64,000 bases of DNA from Oceanithermus desulfurans (GCF_014201675.1 NZ_JACHEZ010000006.1:62001-126000); one strand, 5' to 3'. Shown: positions 23,441-34,020, numbered from the stretch's first letter. Notes: generated by a model from the sequence alone, not told the origin. Program-made: numbers and translations.

Positions 23441-24214
23441 ATGCCGAAACCCAACGATTACGCGATTCTGTTCGACGCCTCCCACTGTACGGGTTGCCGG
23501 GCCTGCCAGGTCGCCTGCAAGCAGTGGAACGACCTGCCCGGGGAGGCGACGGTCAACACCGGCAGCTACGAGAACCCGCCCTCGCTCTCGTCGATGACCT
23601 GGCTGCGCATCAAGTACACCGAGGGCGTCGACCGCGGCGAGGTCTTCTGGGACTTCACCCGCGATTCCTGCATGCACTGCAGCAGCGCGGCCTGCGTGGA
23701 GGCCTGCCCCACGGGGGCGGTGAACTACCGCGAGGGCGGTGTGGTGACCGTGGACCAGGACTGGTGCATCGGCTGCCGCAACTGCGTCCAGGCCTGCCCT
23801 TACGACGCCATCCACTTCGACGAGGAAAAGGGCGTGGTGGACAAGTGCACGCTCTGTTACGACCGCGTCAGCAACGGGCTCGAGCCCGCCTGCGTGAAGG
23901 CCTGCCCCACAGGCGCCCTGCACTCCGGCCGCTTCGCCGACATGAAGGCGCTGGCCGAACAGCGCCTGGCCGCGCTCAAGGGCGCGGGATACGACCAGGC
24001 CAGGATTTACGGCCTCGCCGAGATGGGCGGCACCCACGTGCTCTACGTGCTGCTCAAGCACCCCAGCGCCTACGGGCTCCCCGTTGGGCCGGTGACCGAG
24101 AAGCGCAAGGTGGCCAGCGGCTGGCTCTCGGCCGGCATCGCGGCCGCGGTTCTTGGCTTCGCCGGTGCGCGCTGGATAGCCGAGCACCGTGAGGAAGTGG
24201 GAGGTGAACGGTGA
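23441..24214 (+). CDS. fdnH: Formate dehydrogenase iron-sulfur subunit
   Basis: 257 residues, ferredoxin-like, four [4Fe-4S] clusters: CTGCRACQVAC, CMHCSSAACVEACP, CIGCRNCVQACP and CTLCYDRVSNGLEPACVKACP. A C-terminal hydrophobic helix (WLSAGIAAAVLGFAGARWIA) anchors it, like E. coli FdnH. It carries electrons from the catalytic subunit to the membrane subunit. GGAGG upstream; the stop overlaps the next start. Confidence 0.94.
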   Translation: MPKPNDYAILFDASHCTGCRACQVACKQWNDLPGEATVNTGSYENPPSLSSMTWLRIKYTEGVDRGEVFWDFTRDSCMHCSSAACVEACPTGAVNYREGGVVTVDQDWCIGCRNCVQACPYDAIHFDEEKGVVDKCTLCYDRVSNGLEPACVKACPTGALHSGRFADMKALAEQRLAALKGAGYDQARIYGLAEMGGTHVLYVLLKHPSAYGLPVGPVTEKRKVASGWLSAGIAAAVLGFAGARWIAEHREEVGGER

Positions 24215-24978
24215 TGACCGGCGAATGGGGCATCTACATCGTCCTGTACTTCTGGCTCGCGGCGATGGGAGGCGGAGCCTTCCTGATCGCCCTGGGTCTG
24301 CGCGACGAACGCGCCCGGCGCTCCGGCGCCTTCCTCGCCTTCATCGGGATCGTGATCGGGGCGCTGCTGCTCATCGTCGACCTCGGCCAGCCGACGCGCT
24401 TCTGGCATCTGCTCGTGGGCTTCCACCCCGTTTCGGTGATGTGGCTGGGCTCGGCGGTGCTGGCCCTCTCGGGGTTGGGCCTCTTCCTGTTGCTGGTCAT
24501 GCGCGAGTGGCCCGGGTGGCTCGTCTGGGTGACGGCCATCCTGGTGCTGCTCGTGGTGGGCTACACCGGCGTCTTGCTGATGGCCACGGCCCGCCCCTTC
24601 TGGAGCGGAAGCCCGCTGATGCCCTGGATCTTCCTGGCCTCGGCCTACACCACCGGGGCGGCGCTCTTGGTGCTGCTGGGCAACCGCGAGCCGGGTCTGC
24701 ACCGGATCTCCTTCAACTTTGCGCTGATCGAGATCGTCCTCGTCGCCGCGCACCTGATCTGGACCTATCCGCTGGCGAAGAACGCCGTGCAGGCCGCCCT
24801 GACCGGCGATCTCGCCTGGGCCTTCTGGGGCTTCGTGGTGCTGGGGGTCGCGCTGCCGCTCTACATGGAGGCGCAGCGCCGGGCCGCTTCGCTGGCCGCG
24901 CTGCTGGTGCTGGCGGGCGGTTTCCTGCTGCGCTACTTCATCGTCTACGCCGGACAGACGGGCGTGCTGCGCTTCTGA
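24211..24978 (+). CDS. NrfD/PsrC-like membrane anchor of formate dehydrogenase
   Basis: 255 residues, about eight transmembrane helices. It is of the NrfD/PsrC polysulfide-reductase type rather than the cytochrome b FdnI type. MGGGAFLIALGL and DLGQPTRFWHLLVGFHPVSVMWLGS are typical quinone-site segments, and there are no haem-ligand histidine pairs of FdnI type. It presumably reduces menaquinone. Either the GTG at 24211 or the ATG at 24214 could start it; GGGAGGTG suits both. Confidence 0.88.
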   Translation: MMTGEWGIYIVLYFWLAAMGGGAFLIALGLRDERARRSGAFLAFIGIVIGALLLIVDLGQPTRFWHLLVGFHPVSVMWLGSAVLALSGLGLFLLLVMREWPGWLVWVTAILVLLVVGYTGVLLMATARPFWSGSPLMPWIFLASAYTTGAALLVLLGNREPGLHRISFNFALIEIVLVAAHLIWTYPLAKNAVQAALTGDLAWAFWGFVVLGVALPLYMEAQRRAASLAALLVLAGGFLLRYFIVYAGQTGVLRF

Positions 24979-24996
24979 GCTAAGCTGAGGAGGAAC

Positions 24997-25638
24997 GTGA
25001 ACCTTTTTGATCTGGAACCGCTGTTTCGCAGCCTCGATGCCCTCCCGGCCGCCGACGGGGCGGCCGGGGGGTACCCCGGCTTCGCCGCGCGTTTTCGTGA
25101 GGTGCTGGACGTGATCGCCCGGGAACAGCCCGACTGGGCGGAGCGGGCCCGGTCCTACCGGGACCTGGACAGGCCGCGGCTCGAACAACTGCGCGCGGCG
25201 ATCCAGGGTGGCGGGCTGGAGGGGCCGGACGACCCCTTGCTCGAGTTCGCGCTGCTGCAGACGCTCCGCCGCTACCACCGGGCCCCCGACGCCCCGCCGC
25301 TGGACGAGGGGCCCGACGACGCCACCTGCCCTACCTGCGGTTCTGAGGCCGACGTGGCCTACCTGGACGAAAAGGGCTTCCGCTACGCGGTCTGCCGGCT
25401 CTGCGACCGCCGCTGGCCGGTGCCCCGGGTGCGCTGCCTCTACTGCGGCGAGGAAGAGGCCAAGAAGCTCGAGTACTACCCCTACGAGGAGGGCTACCGG
25501 CTCTACCGTTGCAAGAGCTGCGGGCGCACCCTGCCGGCCGTCGATCTGCGCGAGGCGGGAAGGCTGGACCTGCCGCGGCTGCGCGCGGCGGCGGTGGAGA
25601 TGCAGTTTCTCTACGAGGCCGGGGCGGTGGAGGAGTGA
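24997..25638 (+). CDS. fdhE: Formate dehydrogenase accessory protein FdhE-like
   Basis: 213 residues with four CxxC pairs: CPTCGS, CRLCDR, CLYCGE and CKSCGR, the rubredoxin-like metal site of FdhE. FdhE interacts with the formate dehydrogenase catalytic subunit during maturation. Shorter than E. coli FdhE (309 aa), mainly in the N-terminal half. GTG start after GAGGAGG. Its stop overlaps the fdhD start (TGATG). Confidence 0.88.
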   Translation: MNLFDLEPLFRSLDALPAADGAAGGYPGFAARFREVLDVIAREQPDWAERARSYRDLDRPRLEQLRAAIQGGGLEGPDDPLLEFALLQTLRRYHRAPDAPPLDEGPDDATCPTCGSEADVAYLDEKGFRYAVCRLCDRRWPVPRVRCLYCGEEEAKKLEYYPYEEGYRLYRCKSCGRTLPAVDLREAGRLDLPRLRAAAVEMQFLYEAGAVEE

Positions 25639-26426
25639 TGTACCGCTACGAGAAAGGTCGTTTCCAACCGGCGCGTTTCGAGGCACCGCGCGAGGTCGAG
25701 CTGACCCTGGTTGTCAACGGGCGCCCGGCCCTGCGGCTGGCCCACTCGCCCGGGGAGGAGGTCGAGCTGGGCCTCGGCTTCCTCTGGCTGGGCGGCGTTT
25801 TCGACACCCTGGAGCAGGTGCGCTGGTTCCGCCGTGCCGAGGGCGTGCTCGAGTTCGAAGTGGCGGGCCGCGCCGGTCCCGGGGTCCCCCTGCGCACCAG
25901 CAGCTGCGGTATGGGGATCGTCTACGGCCAGCGGAACGTGCGCGAGCTGCCCTTCGCGGCCCTGGACCCCGAGCTGCCCATCCGCATGCACGCGATGTTG
26001 CGCGAGCGCGCGGTGGAGTACCGGCGCACCCGGGGGATCCACGGTGCGGCGCTGTTTACCGTCGAGGGGCGCTTGCTGCACCTCTCCGAAGACATCGGCC
26101 GCCACAACGCCGTGGACAAGATCGCGGGGCGGATGCTGCTCGAAGGCTGGTCCCCGCCCTTCGCGCTCGCCGTCAGCGGCCGGGTCTCGGCCGAGATGGC
26201 GCTGAAGGCGGCGGCCATGGGGGCGGTCCTTCTCACCAGCCGCACCGGGGCGACCCGGACCGGGCTCGAGTCCGCCGAACGCCACAACCTGACCGTCTGC
26301 ACCTACGTGCGTCCGCTCGGTTACCGGCTCAACACCTCACCCGGGCGGCTGCTCGTCCGCGCTGCCGACGAGGTCTTCGAGGCGGTTCGCGTTCAGGAAG
26401 AGCCCGGCGCCGAAACGGGGGGCTAG
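25638..26426 (+). CDS. fdhD: Formate dehydrogenase sulfurtransferase FdhD
   Basis: 262 residues. FdhD transfers sulfur from a cysteine desulfurase to the molybdenum cofactor, activating formate dehydrogenase. The conserved loop reads RTSSCGMGIV: the first Cys of the family CxxC is kept, the second is not. GIHGAALF, SEDIGRHNAVDKIAG and SGRVSAEM are typical. The last ~30 residues are encoded in the 90-base tail-to-tail overlap with mobA. ATG chosen at the fdhE stop. Confidence 0.9.
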   Translation: MYRYEKGRFQPARFEAPREVELTLVVNGRPALRLAHSPGEEVELGLGFLWLGGVFDTLEQVRWFRRAEGVLEFEVAGRAGPGVPLRTSSCGMGIVYGQRNVRELPFAALDPELPIRMHAMLRERAVEYRRTRGIHGAALFTVEGRLLHLSEDIGRHNAVDKIAGRMLLEGWSPPFALAVSGRVSAEMALKAAAMGAVLLTSRTGATRTGLESAERHNLTVCTYVRPLGYRLNTSPGRLLVRAADEVFEAVRVQEEPGAETGG

Positions 26427-26924
26427 CTCGCTCCAGGGTACGATGCGGGCCCGCGCCGTTTCGACGAGGTGCTTCAGGAAGAGGTCGCCGCGCGCGATCT
26501 GTTCGCGCGCCACCGGTTCGAGGTCCTTGCGGTAGAACGCCGCCAGGGGCTCGATCCAGCCCGTCGGCCCTTCGGCGACCACCGCCAGCGCCTCGGTCGT
26601 GCGGGTTTGCGCAAACATGTAGGCCCAGTAGGCGGGTGTGAGCCGGGGCAGATCGCAGGCGGCGACGGCGACCCAGTCGTGACGTGCGTGCACCAGTGCG
26701 CTGTGCAGCCCGCTCAGGGAATCGGCGCCCGGAACCACGTCGCCGAAGACGGGCACCCCGAACTCGGGGTAGGGACGCCCGGCCACGATGAACCGCTCAT
26801 CGGCTTCGCGCAAACTCTCCAGCACGTACGCCGCAAGGGGGCGTCCGCGCCACACGTACCGCGCCTTGTCCTGTCCGAAACGCTTGGATCGGCCCCCGGC
26901 CAGCACCGCGCCGCTGAATTCCAT
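26337..26924 (-). CDS. mobA: Molybdenum cofactor guanylyltransferase
   Basis: Attaches GMP to molybdopterin to make the MGD cofactor needed by the adjacent formate dehydrogenase. 195 residues. Nucleotide motif AVLAGGRSKRFGQDKA is at the N-terminus, then DSLSGLHSAL, AACDLPRLTP (metal Asp) and the C-terminal FLNANRLEDL. Leaderless ATG with TAGGCT seven bases upstream. Its 3' end overlaps fdhD by 90 bases in the opposite direction. Confidence 0.93.
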   Translation of the reverse strand: MEFSGAVLAGGRSKRFGQDKARYVWRGRPLAAYVLESLREADERFIVAGRPYPEFGVPVFGDVVPGADSLSGLHSALVHARHDWVAVAACDLPRLTPAYWAYMFAQTRTTEALAVVAEGPTGWIEPLAAFYRKDLEPVAREQIARGDLFLKHLVETARARIVPWSELAPRFGAGLFLNANRLEDLVGSADEQPPG

Positions 26925-26930
26925 GCCCTT

Positions 26931-26936
26931 AGCCTA
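26931..26936 (-). promoter_or_regulatory. -10 box of mobA
   Basis: TAGGCT on the minus strand, ending seven bases before the mobA ATG. It is back to back with the trp promoter, whose -35 starts six bases away. Confidence 0.6.
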
Positions 26937-26941
26937 ACGCC

Positions 26942-26971
26942 TTGACCGGCGCGCCGGCGGGTCGGTAAGGT
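26942..26971 (+). promoter_or_regulatory. Promoter of the trp leader/trpBA operon
   Basis: TTGACC (26942-26947), an 18-base spacer and TAAGGT (26966-26971). Predicted start near 26978, only a few bases before the leader ATG. Confidence 0.6.
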
Positions 26972-26980
26972 AGGGGCAAG

Positions 26981-27034
26981 ATGCGGATCCGGACGCCCCG
27001 AAGCTACAAGATCCGTCACCAGCGCTTCTGGTGA
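26981..27034 (+). CDS. trpL: Candidate trp leader peptide
   Basis: A 17-codon frame, [17 protein letters not shown], ending with a Trp codon directly before TGA, within about 10 bases of the trp -10 box and 66 bases before trpB. Placement and composition fit a leader that senses Trp supply by ribosome stalling. Only one Trp codon is present, fewer than in enteric trpL, so a translated-leader attenuator is an inference. Confidence 0.5.
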   Translation: MRIRTPRSYKIRHQRFW

Positions 27035-27056
27035 AGCCGCATCCCCTTTCTTTTCC
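27016..27056 (+). terminator. Candidate trp attenuator structures
   Basis: TCACCAG/CTGGTGA (27016-27022 and 27028-27034) forms a hairpin that contains the leader Trp and stop codons. GATGCGG (26980-26986) can pair with CCGCATC (27037-27043), which is followed by the pyrimidine run CCCTTTCTTTTC, terminator-like. CGGATC (26984-26989) could instead pair with GATCCG (27010-27015), giving mutually exclusive folds. Confidence 0.4.
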
Positions 27057-27099
27057 CGCCCACAACCCAAGCCCCAGACTGCACTGGAGGAACGCAAGC

Positions 27100-29090
<1,991 letters not shown>

Positions 29091-29094
29091 GCGC

Positions 29095-29940
29095 ATGAAG
29101 CCCTTCAAGATCGGCGGTTTCGAGGTCTACTTCCTGGAGGACGCGCGTTTTCGCCTCGACGGAGGCGCGATGTTCGGGGTCGTGCCCAAGCCGCTGTGGT
29201 CGCGGGTTACTCAGAGCGACGCGCAGAACCGCATTCCGCTTGTGATCCGGCCCATGCTGGTGCGCGCAGGCGAGCGTTGGGTCCTCGTCGAGACCGGGAT
29301 GGACGACAAGCAGGGGGAGAAGCACCGCAAGATCTACGGCATCGAGGCCGCGGGGCGGTTGCTCGAGCAGCTCGTGGTCCTGGGGCTGGAGCCGGGGGAC
29401 ATCGACCTGGTGATCAACACCCACCTGCACTTCGACCACGCCGGTTTGAACACGATATCACGAGGCGACCGCATCGTGCCGTTGTTCACGAACGCGCGTT
29501 ACCTGGTGCAGAAGCAGGAACTCCACGACGCGACCCACGTCCACGAGCGCAACCGCGCCAGCTACCTTCCCGAGAACATCGAACCCGTACACGACGCCGG
29601 ACTGTTCGAAGAAGTCGAGGGTGAGGCCGAGGTGCTCCCGGGCCTCACCGTCTTCCCCCTGCCGGGGCATACGTTGGGTCAGCAGGGCGTGCGCCTGCAC
29701 TCGGAAGGGGAGACCCTGGTGTACACCGCCGATCTGATGCCCACGCTGGCCCACGCGCCGCTCGCCTACATCATGGCCTACGACCTCTACCCCGTCACCA
29801 CGCTGGAGGTTCGCAAGGCCTTCTACCCGGTCTGGGTCGAAGAAGAAGCCTACCTGGCCACCCCCCACGACCCCGGACACCCGCTGGGACGGCTCGTTCG
29901 TGACGAGCGCGGCTACCGGGCCGAGCCGGTCGGGCTCTAG
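29095..29940 (+). CDS. Metallo-beta-lactamase-fold hydrolase
   Basis: 281 residues. Zinc motif HLHFDHAG (HxHxDH), then LPGHTLGQQGVRL and VYTADLMPT (bridging Asp), and a C-terminal TPHDPGHPLG histidine. The organisation is close to N-acyl homoserine lactonase-like and related hydrolases; the substrate cannot be told from sequence. The family sequence begins FKIGGFEVYFLEDARFRLDGG, typical of a Thermus/Deinococcus group. Cytoplasmic. Leaderless start. Confidence 0.85.
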   Translation: MKPFKIGGFEVYFLEDARFRLDGGAMFGVVPKPLWSRVTQSDAQNRIPLVIRPMLVRAGERWVLVETGMDDKQGEKHRKIYGIEAAGRLLEQLVVLGLEPGDIDLVINTHLHFDHAGLNTISRGDRIVPLFTNARYLVQKQELHDATHVHERNRASYLPENIEPVHDAGLFEEVEGEAEVLPGLTVFPLPGHTLGQQGVRLHSEGETLVYTADLMPTLAHAPLAYIMAYDLYPVTTLEVRKAFYPVWVEEEAYLATPHDPGHPLGRLVRDERGYRAEPVGL

Positions 29941-29947
29941 GCCGGCG

Positions 29948-30127
29948 TCAGATGCCGCGCCAGAACGTCCAGGCGGCCAGCAGGTAAAAGAAGACGGCCA
30001 CCGCCCAGCTCGCGTAGGCGTAGCGGCGCTCGCCGCCTTCGGGCTGCAGCGAAAAGACGAAGATCAGACCACCCAGCATCGTGAAGAGGAAGCCGACGGC
30101 CATCCAGAAGTAGGCGATGCCGCTCAC
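29948..30127 (-). CDS. Small two-helix membrane protein
   Basis: 59 residues: two hydrophobic helices ([20 protein letters not shown] and [18 protein letters not shown]) joined by a short charged loop [10 protein letters not shown]. Function unknown. Its GTG overlaps the stop of the racemase gene (GTGA), so it is the last gene of the TRAP operon and may assist that transporter or be a generic inner-membrane protein. Confidence 0.65.
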   Translation of the reverse strand: MSGIAYFWMAVGFLFTMLGGLIFVFSLQPEGGERRYAYASWAVAVFFYLLAAWTFWRGI

Positions 30128-31239
30128 GCCGCACCTCCCATCACCTCGAAGCCGCCCACACGCACCCTTTCGAGGAAGGCCCGGTCCAGGGTGACGCCCA
30201 GGCCGGGACCCGCGGGCACCGGCATCCACCCCGCTTCGGCCTCGAGCGGTTCGTTCACCACGTCGTGCACCCAGTAGCGGCTGGCCGAACTGGTGTCGCC
30301 CGGAAGGGTGAAGTTGGCGAGGGTCGCGGCGTGGATGTTGTGGGCCCGGCCTACCCCGGTTTCGAGCATCCCGCCCATCCAGACGGGCACTCCGAAGGCC
30401 CGGGCCAGGTCGTGCACCCTGCGGGCCTCGCCGTGCCCGCCCACCCGGGCGACCTTGACGTTGATCACCCCGGCGGCGCCGAGCTCGAGCGCCTGCCGGG
30501 CGGCGCGCGCCGAGGTGATCGACTCGTCGAGGCAGATTGGGGTTTCCATCCGCTGGGCGAGCTGGGCGTGATCGAGCAGGTCGTCGTAGGCGAGGGGCTG
30601 TTCGATGTAGTCGAGGTCGTAGGCGTCCAGGCGCGCCAGCGACCGCGCGTCGGAGAGGCGGTAGGCGGAGTTGGCGTCGACGGTGAGGTGGGCGTCCGGG
30701 AAGCGCTCCCGCACGGCGGCCACCACCGCGACGTCCCACCCCGGTTTGATCTTCAACTTGATGCGCCGGTAGCCGGCCTCGAGGTGCTGCGCCACGGCGT
30801 CCAGCGTCGCCTCCAGGTCGGGCTGGATCCCCAGCGAAACCCCGACCGGGACACGATCGCGAACGCCCCCCAGCACGTCCTTGAGCGGTAGACCCAGGCT
30901 TCGCGCCCACAGGTCCCAGAACGCCATCTCGACCATGGCCTTGGCCATGGGGTTGCCGCGGAAGCGGTCCAGGGCCGCGGCCAAAGCTTCGGGGTTGGCC
31001 CAGTCCCGACCCACCACGGCGGGCAGCAGGCCCCTTTCCACGAGGTCCAGGGCGCCGGCGAGGGTTTCTTCGCGGTAGCCGGGCAACGCGGTCATCACAC
31101 CCTCGGCGTAGCCCTCGAGCCCTTCGCCCCGGAGCACGAGCAGGGGGACGGTCCGGTGGGTCTGCACACCGAACGAAGTCTCGAAACGGAAGTTCAGCGG
31201 CAGTTCGACGACGACGACCTCGGCGGATTCGATCTTCAT
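30124..31239 (-). CDS. Enolase-superfamily N-succinylamino acid racemase / MenC-like protein
   Basis: 371 residues, muconate-lactonising subgroup. Catalytic KxK is in [10 protein letters not shown]; metal ligands are in [15 protein letters not shown] and CLDESI; the second base Lys is in [12 protein letters not shown]. The family covers o-succinylbenzoate synthase and N-succinylamino acid racemase. Because mqnC shows a futalosine pathway, a racemase role is more likely than menaquinone synthesis. It sits directly after a TRAP transporter, implying uptake of an N-acylated amino acid or related acid. Confidence 0.85.
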   Translation of the reverse strand: MKIESAEVVVVELPLNFRFETSFGVQTHRTVPLLVLRGEGLEGYAEGVMTALPGYREETLAGALDLVERGLLPAVVGRDWANPEALAAALDRFRGNPMAKAMVEMAFWDLWARSLGLPLKDVLGGVRDRVPVGVSLGIQPDLEATLDAVAQHLEAGYRRIKLKIKPGWDVAVVAAVRERFPDAHLTVDANSAYRLSDARSLARLDAYDLDYIEQPLAYDDLLDHAQLAQRMETPICLDESITSARAARQALELGAAGVINVKVARVGGHGEARRVHDLARAFGVPVWMGGMLETGVGRAHNIHAATLANFTLPGDTSSASRYWVHDVVNEPLEAEAGWMPVPAGPGLGVTLDRAFLERVRVGGFEVMGGAA

Positions 31240-31248
31240 GACCCCATC

Positions 31249-32547
31249 CTATCCGCGCATCAGCTGGGGGAGGAAGAGCACGACCTCGGGCCAGACCGTG
31301 ATCAGCGCCGCGAGCCCCATCAGGATGACGAAAAAGGGCAGCGCCGCCCGCGCCACCCGCAGGATCGGTGCCCGGGCCACCCCCTGGATGACGAAGAGGT
31401 TGAAGCCGACCGGCGGCGTGATCTGCGCCGCCTCGACCATCAGGACCAGGAAGATGCCGAACCACAGCGGGCTGAAACCGGCCTGGGTGACGAGCGGCAG
31501 GGTGATGGGAAGGGTGATCACGATCATGCTGATCCCGTCGAGGAAGAAGCCCAGGACGACGTAGAAGAGCGCGATCACCACCACGAGGAGGTACTTCGAA
31601 AGCCCCAGCGAGGCGATCCAGGCGGCCAGCGCCGTGGGGATGCCCATAAAGCCCATCGCCGTCGAGAGCAGCGACGCGCCGGCGATGATGAGGCCGATCA
31701 TGCTCGTCGTGCGCACGCTGCCCAGCACCGCCTGCTTGAAGCTCTCGAGCGTGAGCGAGCGGTAGGCGAGCGCCAGCAGGAACGCCCCCAGGACCCCGAT
31801 CGCCGCCGACTCGGTCGGCGTCGCGAAACCCATGTAGATACTGCCGAGCACCAGCAGGATCAGCAGGGTGACAGGGACGAGGTTGACGAGCCCAACGAAA
31901 CGGTCGCCCCAGGTGTAGCGGTCCCCGCCCGGCGCCTTTTCGGGCCAGCGCAGGCCGGCGTAGACGAGGTAGAGCATGAAGCCGCCGGCGAGCAGCAGCC
32001 CCGGAATCACCCCGGCGATGAAGAGCTTGCCGATCGAAACCTCGGCGAGCACGCCGTAGATGATCATCACCAGCGAGGGCGGGATCAAAAAACCGAGCGT
32101 GCCGGCCCCTGCGAGCGAGCCCAGGATCAGGTCGTCGTCGTAGCCGCGCTTGCGCAGCTCGGGGATGTTGATCTTGCCGATCGTGGCGGCGGTGGCCGCC
32201 GAGGACCCCGAGACCGCGGCGAAGATGGTGCTGGCCACCACGTTAGTATGCAGCAGCCGGCCGGGAAGCCAGGCCAGCCAGGGGGCGAGGCCGTCGAACA
32301 TGCGCTCGGAGATGCGGGTGCGCAGGAGCAGTTCGCCCATGAAGATGAAGAGCGGCAGCGCGACGAGGGCCCAGGAGTCGGTGGCGTTCCAGGCGATGTT
32401 GCCCAAAAGCCGCAGCGGCGGCGTCGAGGTGAAGAGGTCGATGGAAACGAGGGCCACCGCGAAGAGGGAGACGAAGACCCAGACGCTCAGACCCAACAAG
32501 AGGAAGAGGATCGCGAGCAGGACGACGACGGCGACGAGCGGATCCAT
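31249..32547 (-). CDS. dctM: TRAP transporter large permease, DctM type
   Basis: 432 residues, about twelve transmembrane helices. Family features are the N-terminal GLSVWVFVSLFAVALVS, the cytoplasmic helix MFDGLAPWLAWLPGR, SGSSAATAATIG, and GAGTLGFLIPPSLVMIIYGVLAEVSIGKLF. Uses a Na+ gradient to import an organic acid delivered by the binding protein. ATG directly abuts the dctQ stop. Confidence 0.94.
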   Translation of the reverse strand: MDPLVAVVVLLAILFLLLGLSVWVFVSLFAVALVSIDLFTSTPPLRLLGNIAWNATDSWALVALPLFIFMGELLLRTRISERMFDGLAPWLAWLPGRLLHTNVVASTIFAAVSGSSAATAATIGKINIPELRKRGYDDDLILGSLAGAGTLGFLIPPSLVMIIYGVLAEVSIGKLFIAGVIPGLLLAGGFMLYLVYAGLRWPEKAPGGDRYTWGDRFVGLVNLVPVTLLILLVLGSIYMGFATPTESAAIGVLGAFLLALAYRSLTLESFKQAVLGSVRTTSMIGLIIAGASLLSTAMGFMGIPTALAAWIASLGLSKYLLVVVIALFYVVLGFFLDGISMIVITLPITLPLVTQAGFSPLWFGIFLVLMVEAAQITPPVGFNLFVIQGVARAPILRVARAALPFFVILMGLAALITVWPEVVLFLPQLMRG

Positions 32548-33036
32548 CTAGCCCTCCTCACCGGTCCAGCGCCTGAGCATGAAGGCGACGAAGCCGGTCC
32601 AGAGGACCAGCGCCCCCGCGAACGCCGTCGCGTAGGGGTAGACGAGCGGCGTGCGCGAGGGGAGGAAGCTGCGGGTACCGTAGTGCAGGGCGTCCAGGGT
32701 CTGGTTTCCCAGCGCCAGGACGAGCAGCGTGGCGAAGGCGAGGCCCAACAGGCCCGCGATCAGGTCCAGGCGGCGCTGCCACGCCGGGCTCAGGCGTTCG
32801 CGAAGCAGGCCCACGCGGATGTGCTCCCCCTTTTGCAGCGTGTACCCCGCGGCCAGGTAGACGATCCCGGCCATGAAGTAGCCCGAGTACTCCTCGGCGA
32901 TCAGGGTGCTGCGCCCGAACAGCTGCCGCAGGGCGATTTCGAAGAGGATGAGGCCGGTGGTGAGCAGCAGCAGAAAGCCGGCCACCCATCCGGTCAGGGT
33001 GGCCAGGCCCTCTGCGGCCCGCAAGAGGGACCGCAC
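32548..33036 (-). CDS. dctQ: TRAP transporter small permease, DctQ type
   Basis: 162 residues with four hydrophobic helices and the short motif EYSGYFMAGIVYLAAGYTLQKGEHIRVGLL typical of DctQ. It forms the membrane complex with DctM. GTG start with AAGGAG about eight bases upstream, nine bases after the binding-protein gene. Confidence 0.9.
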   Translation of the reverse strand: MRSLLRAAEGLATLTGWVAGFLLLLTTGLILFEIALRQLFGRSTLIAEEYSGYFMAGIVYLAAGYTLQKGEHIRVGLLRERLSPAWQRRLDLIAGLLGLAFATLLVLALGNQTLDALHYGTRSFLPSRTPLVYPYATAFAGALVLWTGFVAFMLRRWTGEEG

Positions 33037-33045
33037 GGCGGCTCC

Positions 33046-34020
33046 TTACTTGCCCTGGAAGGCGTCCAGGACTTCCTTCGCCTTCGGCCCCGCCTCGGCC
33101 ATCCACTTCTCCAGGATCTTCTGGGCCGCCGCCTCCATCGCGCTCTGCAGCTCGGGGGTGATGTCCTTCACGATCTGCATGCCGTGGTTCTTGAGCGCGA
33201 TTTCGGAGACCAGGTCGGCCTTCTGCGAAGCCTTCCACTGGAAGGCCTCCACCTCGTCGGCGGCGTCGAGGATGGCCTGCTGGTCCTCCGCGGAGAGCTT
33301 GTCGAACGCCTGCTTGTTGACGATCACCATGTTGAGCGGGAAGGCGTAGTTGATGCGGTGGAAGTAGTTGGTCACTTCCCAGAGCTTGGCGTCGACGCCG
33401 GTCTGCGTGGAGGTCAGCACCCCGTTGACCAGACCGGTGGAGAGGGCGGTGTAGAGCTCGCTGAAGGGAATGGCGATGCCCTGACCGCCCAGCAGGGTGA
33501 CGAACTCGGCCGAGTTGGCGTCGTAGGTGCGGATCTTCAGGCCCTTGAAATCGGCCGTGCTCTTCAGCATCTTCTTGGTGTAGATGCCGCTCGGGGGCCA
33601 GGGGACGGCGTAGAGCAGCTTGGCGTTGTGCCGGGCCAGGGCTTCCACGTAGTAGGGCTTGGCGATCTGGTACAGCTTCCAGGCCTCGTCGTAGTTCTTC
33701 ACCAGCAGCGGCACCGAGGTGAGCCCGAAGATGGGGTCGTCCCCGCGGGCGTTGCCCATGAGCAGCTCGGCGATGGGCAGCGTGCCGCTGCGCACCGCGC
33801 CCAGTACCTCCTGCCCTTTGAACCCCAAAGCGCCGCCGGGGTGGACGGCGATCTCGAGGTCGCCGCCGGTCTTCTTGGCGACGAGGTCGGCGAACATCAC
33901 CACGCCCTTGGTGTGGAAGTTACCGGAGGGCCAGGCGATGTGCATGTCCCACTTGGTCTTGGCGAGGCCAAGACCGCTAAACATCAGGGCCGCGGACAAC
34001 CAGAGTGCATACCTTTTCAT
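33046..34020 (-). CDS. dctP: TRAP transporter substrate-binding protein, DctP family
   Basis: 324 residues with a signal peptide (KRYALWLSAALMFSGLGLAK). Periplasmic DctP fold; the GLKIRTYD segment contains the conserved Arg that binds ligand carboxylates. Other features are GGALGFKGQEVLGAVRSG and the long connecting helix near the C-terminus. The ligand is unknown; the divergent 5-oxoprolinase genes make 5-oxoproline a candidate. ATG at 34020 chosen for the signal peptide and GGAGGTGAG upstream. Confidence 0.92.
   Translation of the reverse strand: MKRYALWLSAALMFSGLGLAKTKWDMHIAWPSGNFHTKGVVMFADLVAKKTGGDLEIAVHPGGALGFKGQEVLGAVRSGTLPIAELLMGNARGDDPIFGLTSVPLLVKNYDEAWKLYQIAKPYYVEALARHNAKLLYAVPWPPSGIYTKKMLKSTADFKGLKIRTYDANSAEFVTLLGGQGIAIPFSELYTALSTGLVNGVLTSTQTGVDAKLWEVTNYFHRINYAFPLNMVIVNKQAFDKLSAEDQQAILDAADEVEAFQWKASQKADLVSEIALKNHGMQIVKDITPELQSAMEAAAQKILEKWMAEAGPKAKEVLDAFQGK

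Noticed and set aside
20293-23454. A >1000-codon open frame antisense to the formate dehydrogenase catalytic gene
   Set aside because: High-GC coding DNA lacks stops on the opposite strand. The translation is low-complexity (Val/Gly/Leu/Asp/His-rich) with no motifs, and the plus strand encodes a complete recognised enzyme.
27031-27099. N-terminal extension of TrpB from an in-frame ATG at 27031
   Set aside because: It overlaps the leader stop and hairpin, has no Shine-Dalgarno and is not typical of TrpB; the ATG at 27100 has CTGGAGG upstream.
30124-31239. Naming the enolase-superfamily gene menC
   Set aside because: The window encodes the futalosine pathway enzyme MqnC, which makes a classical men pathway unlikely; the gene symbol was left empty.
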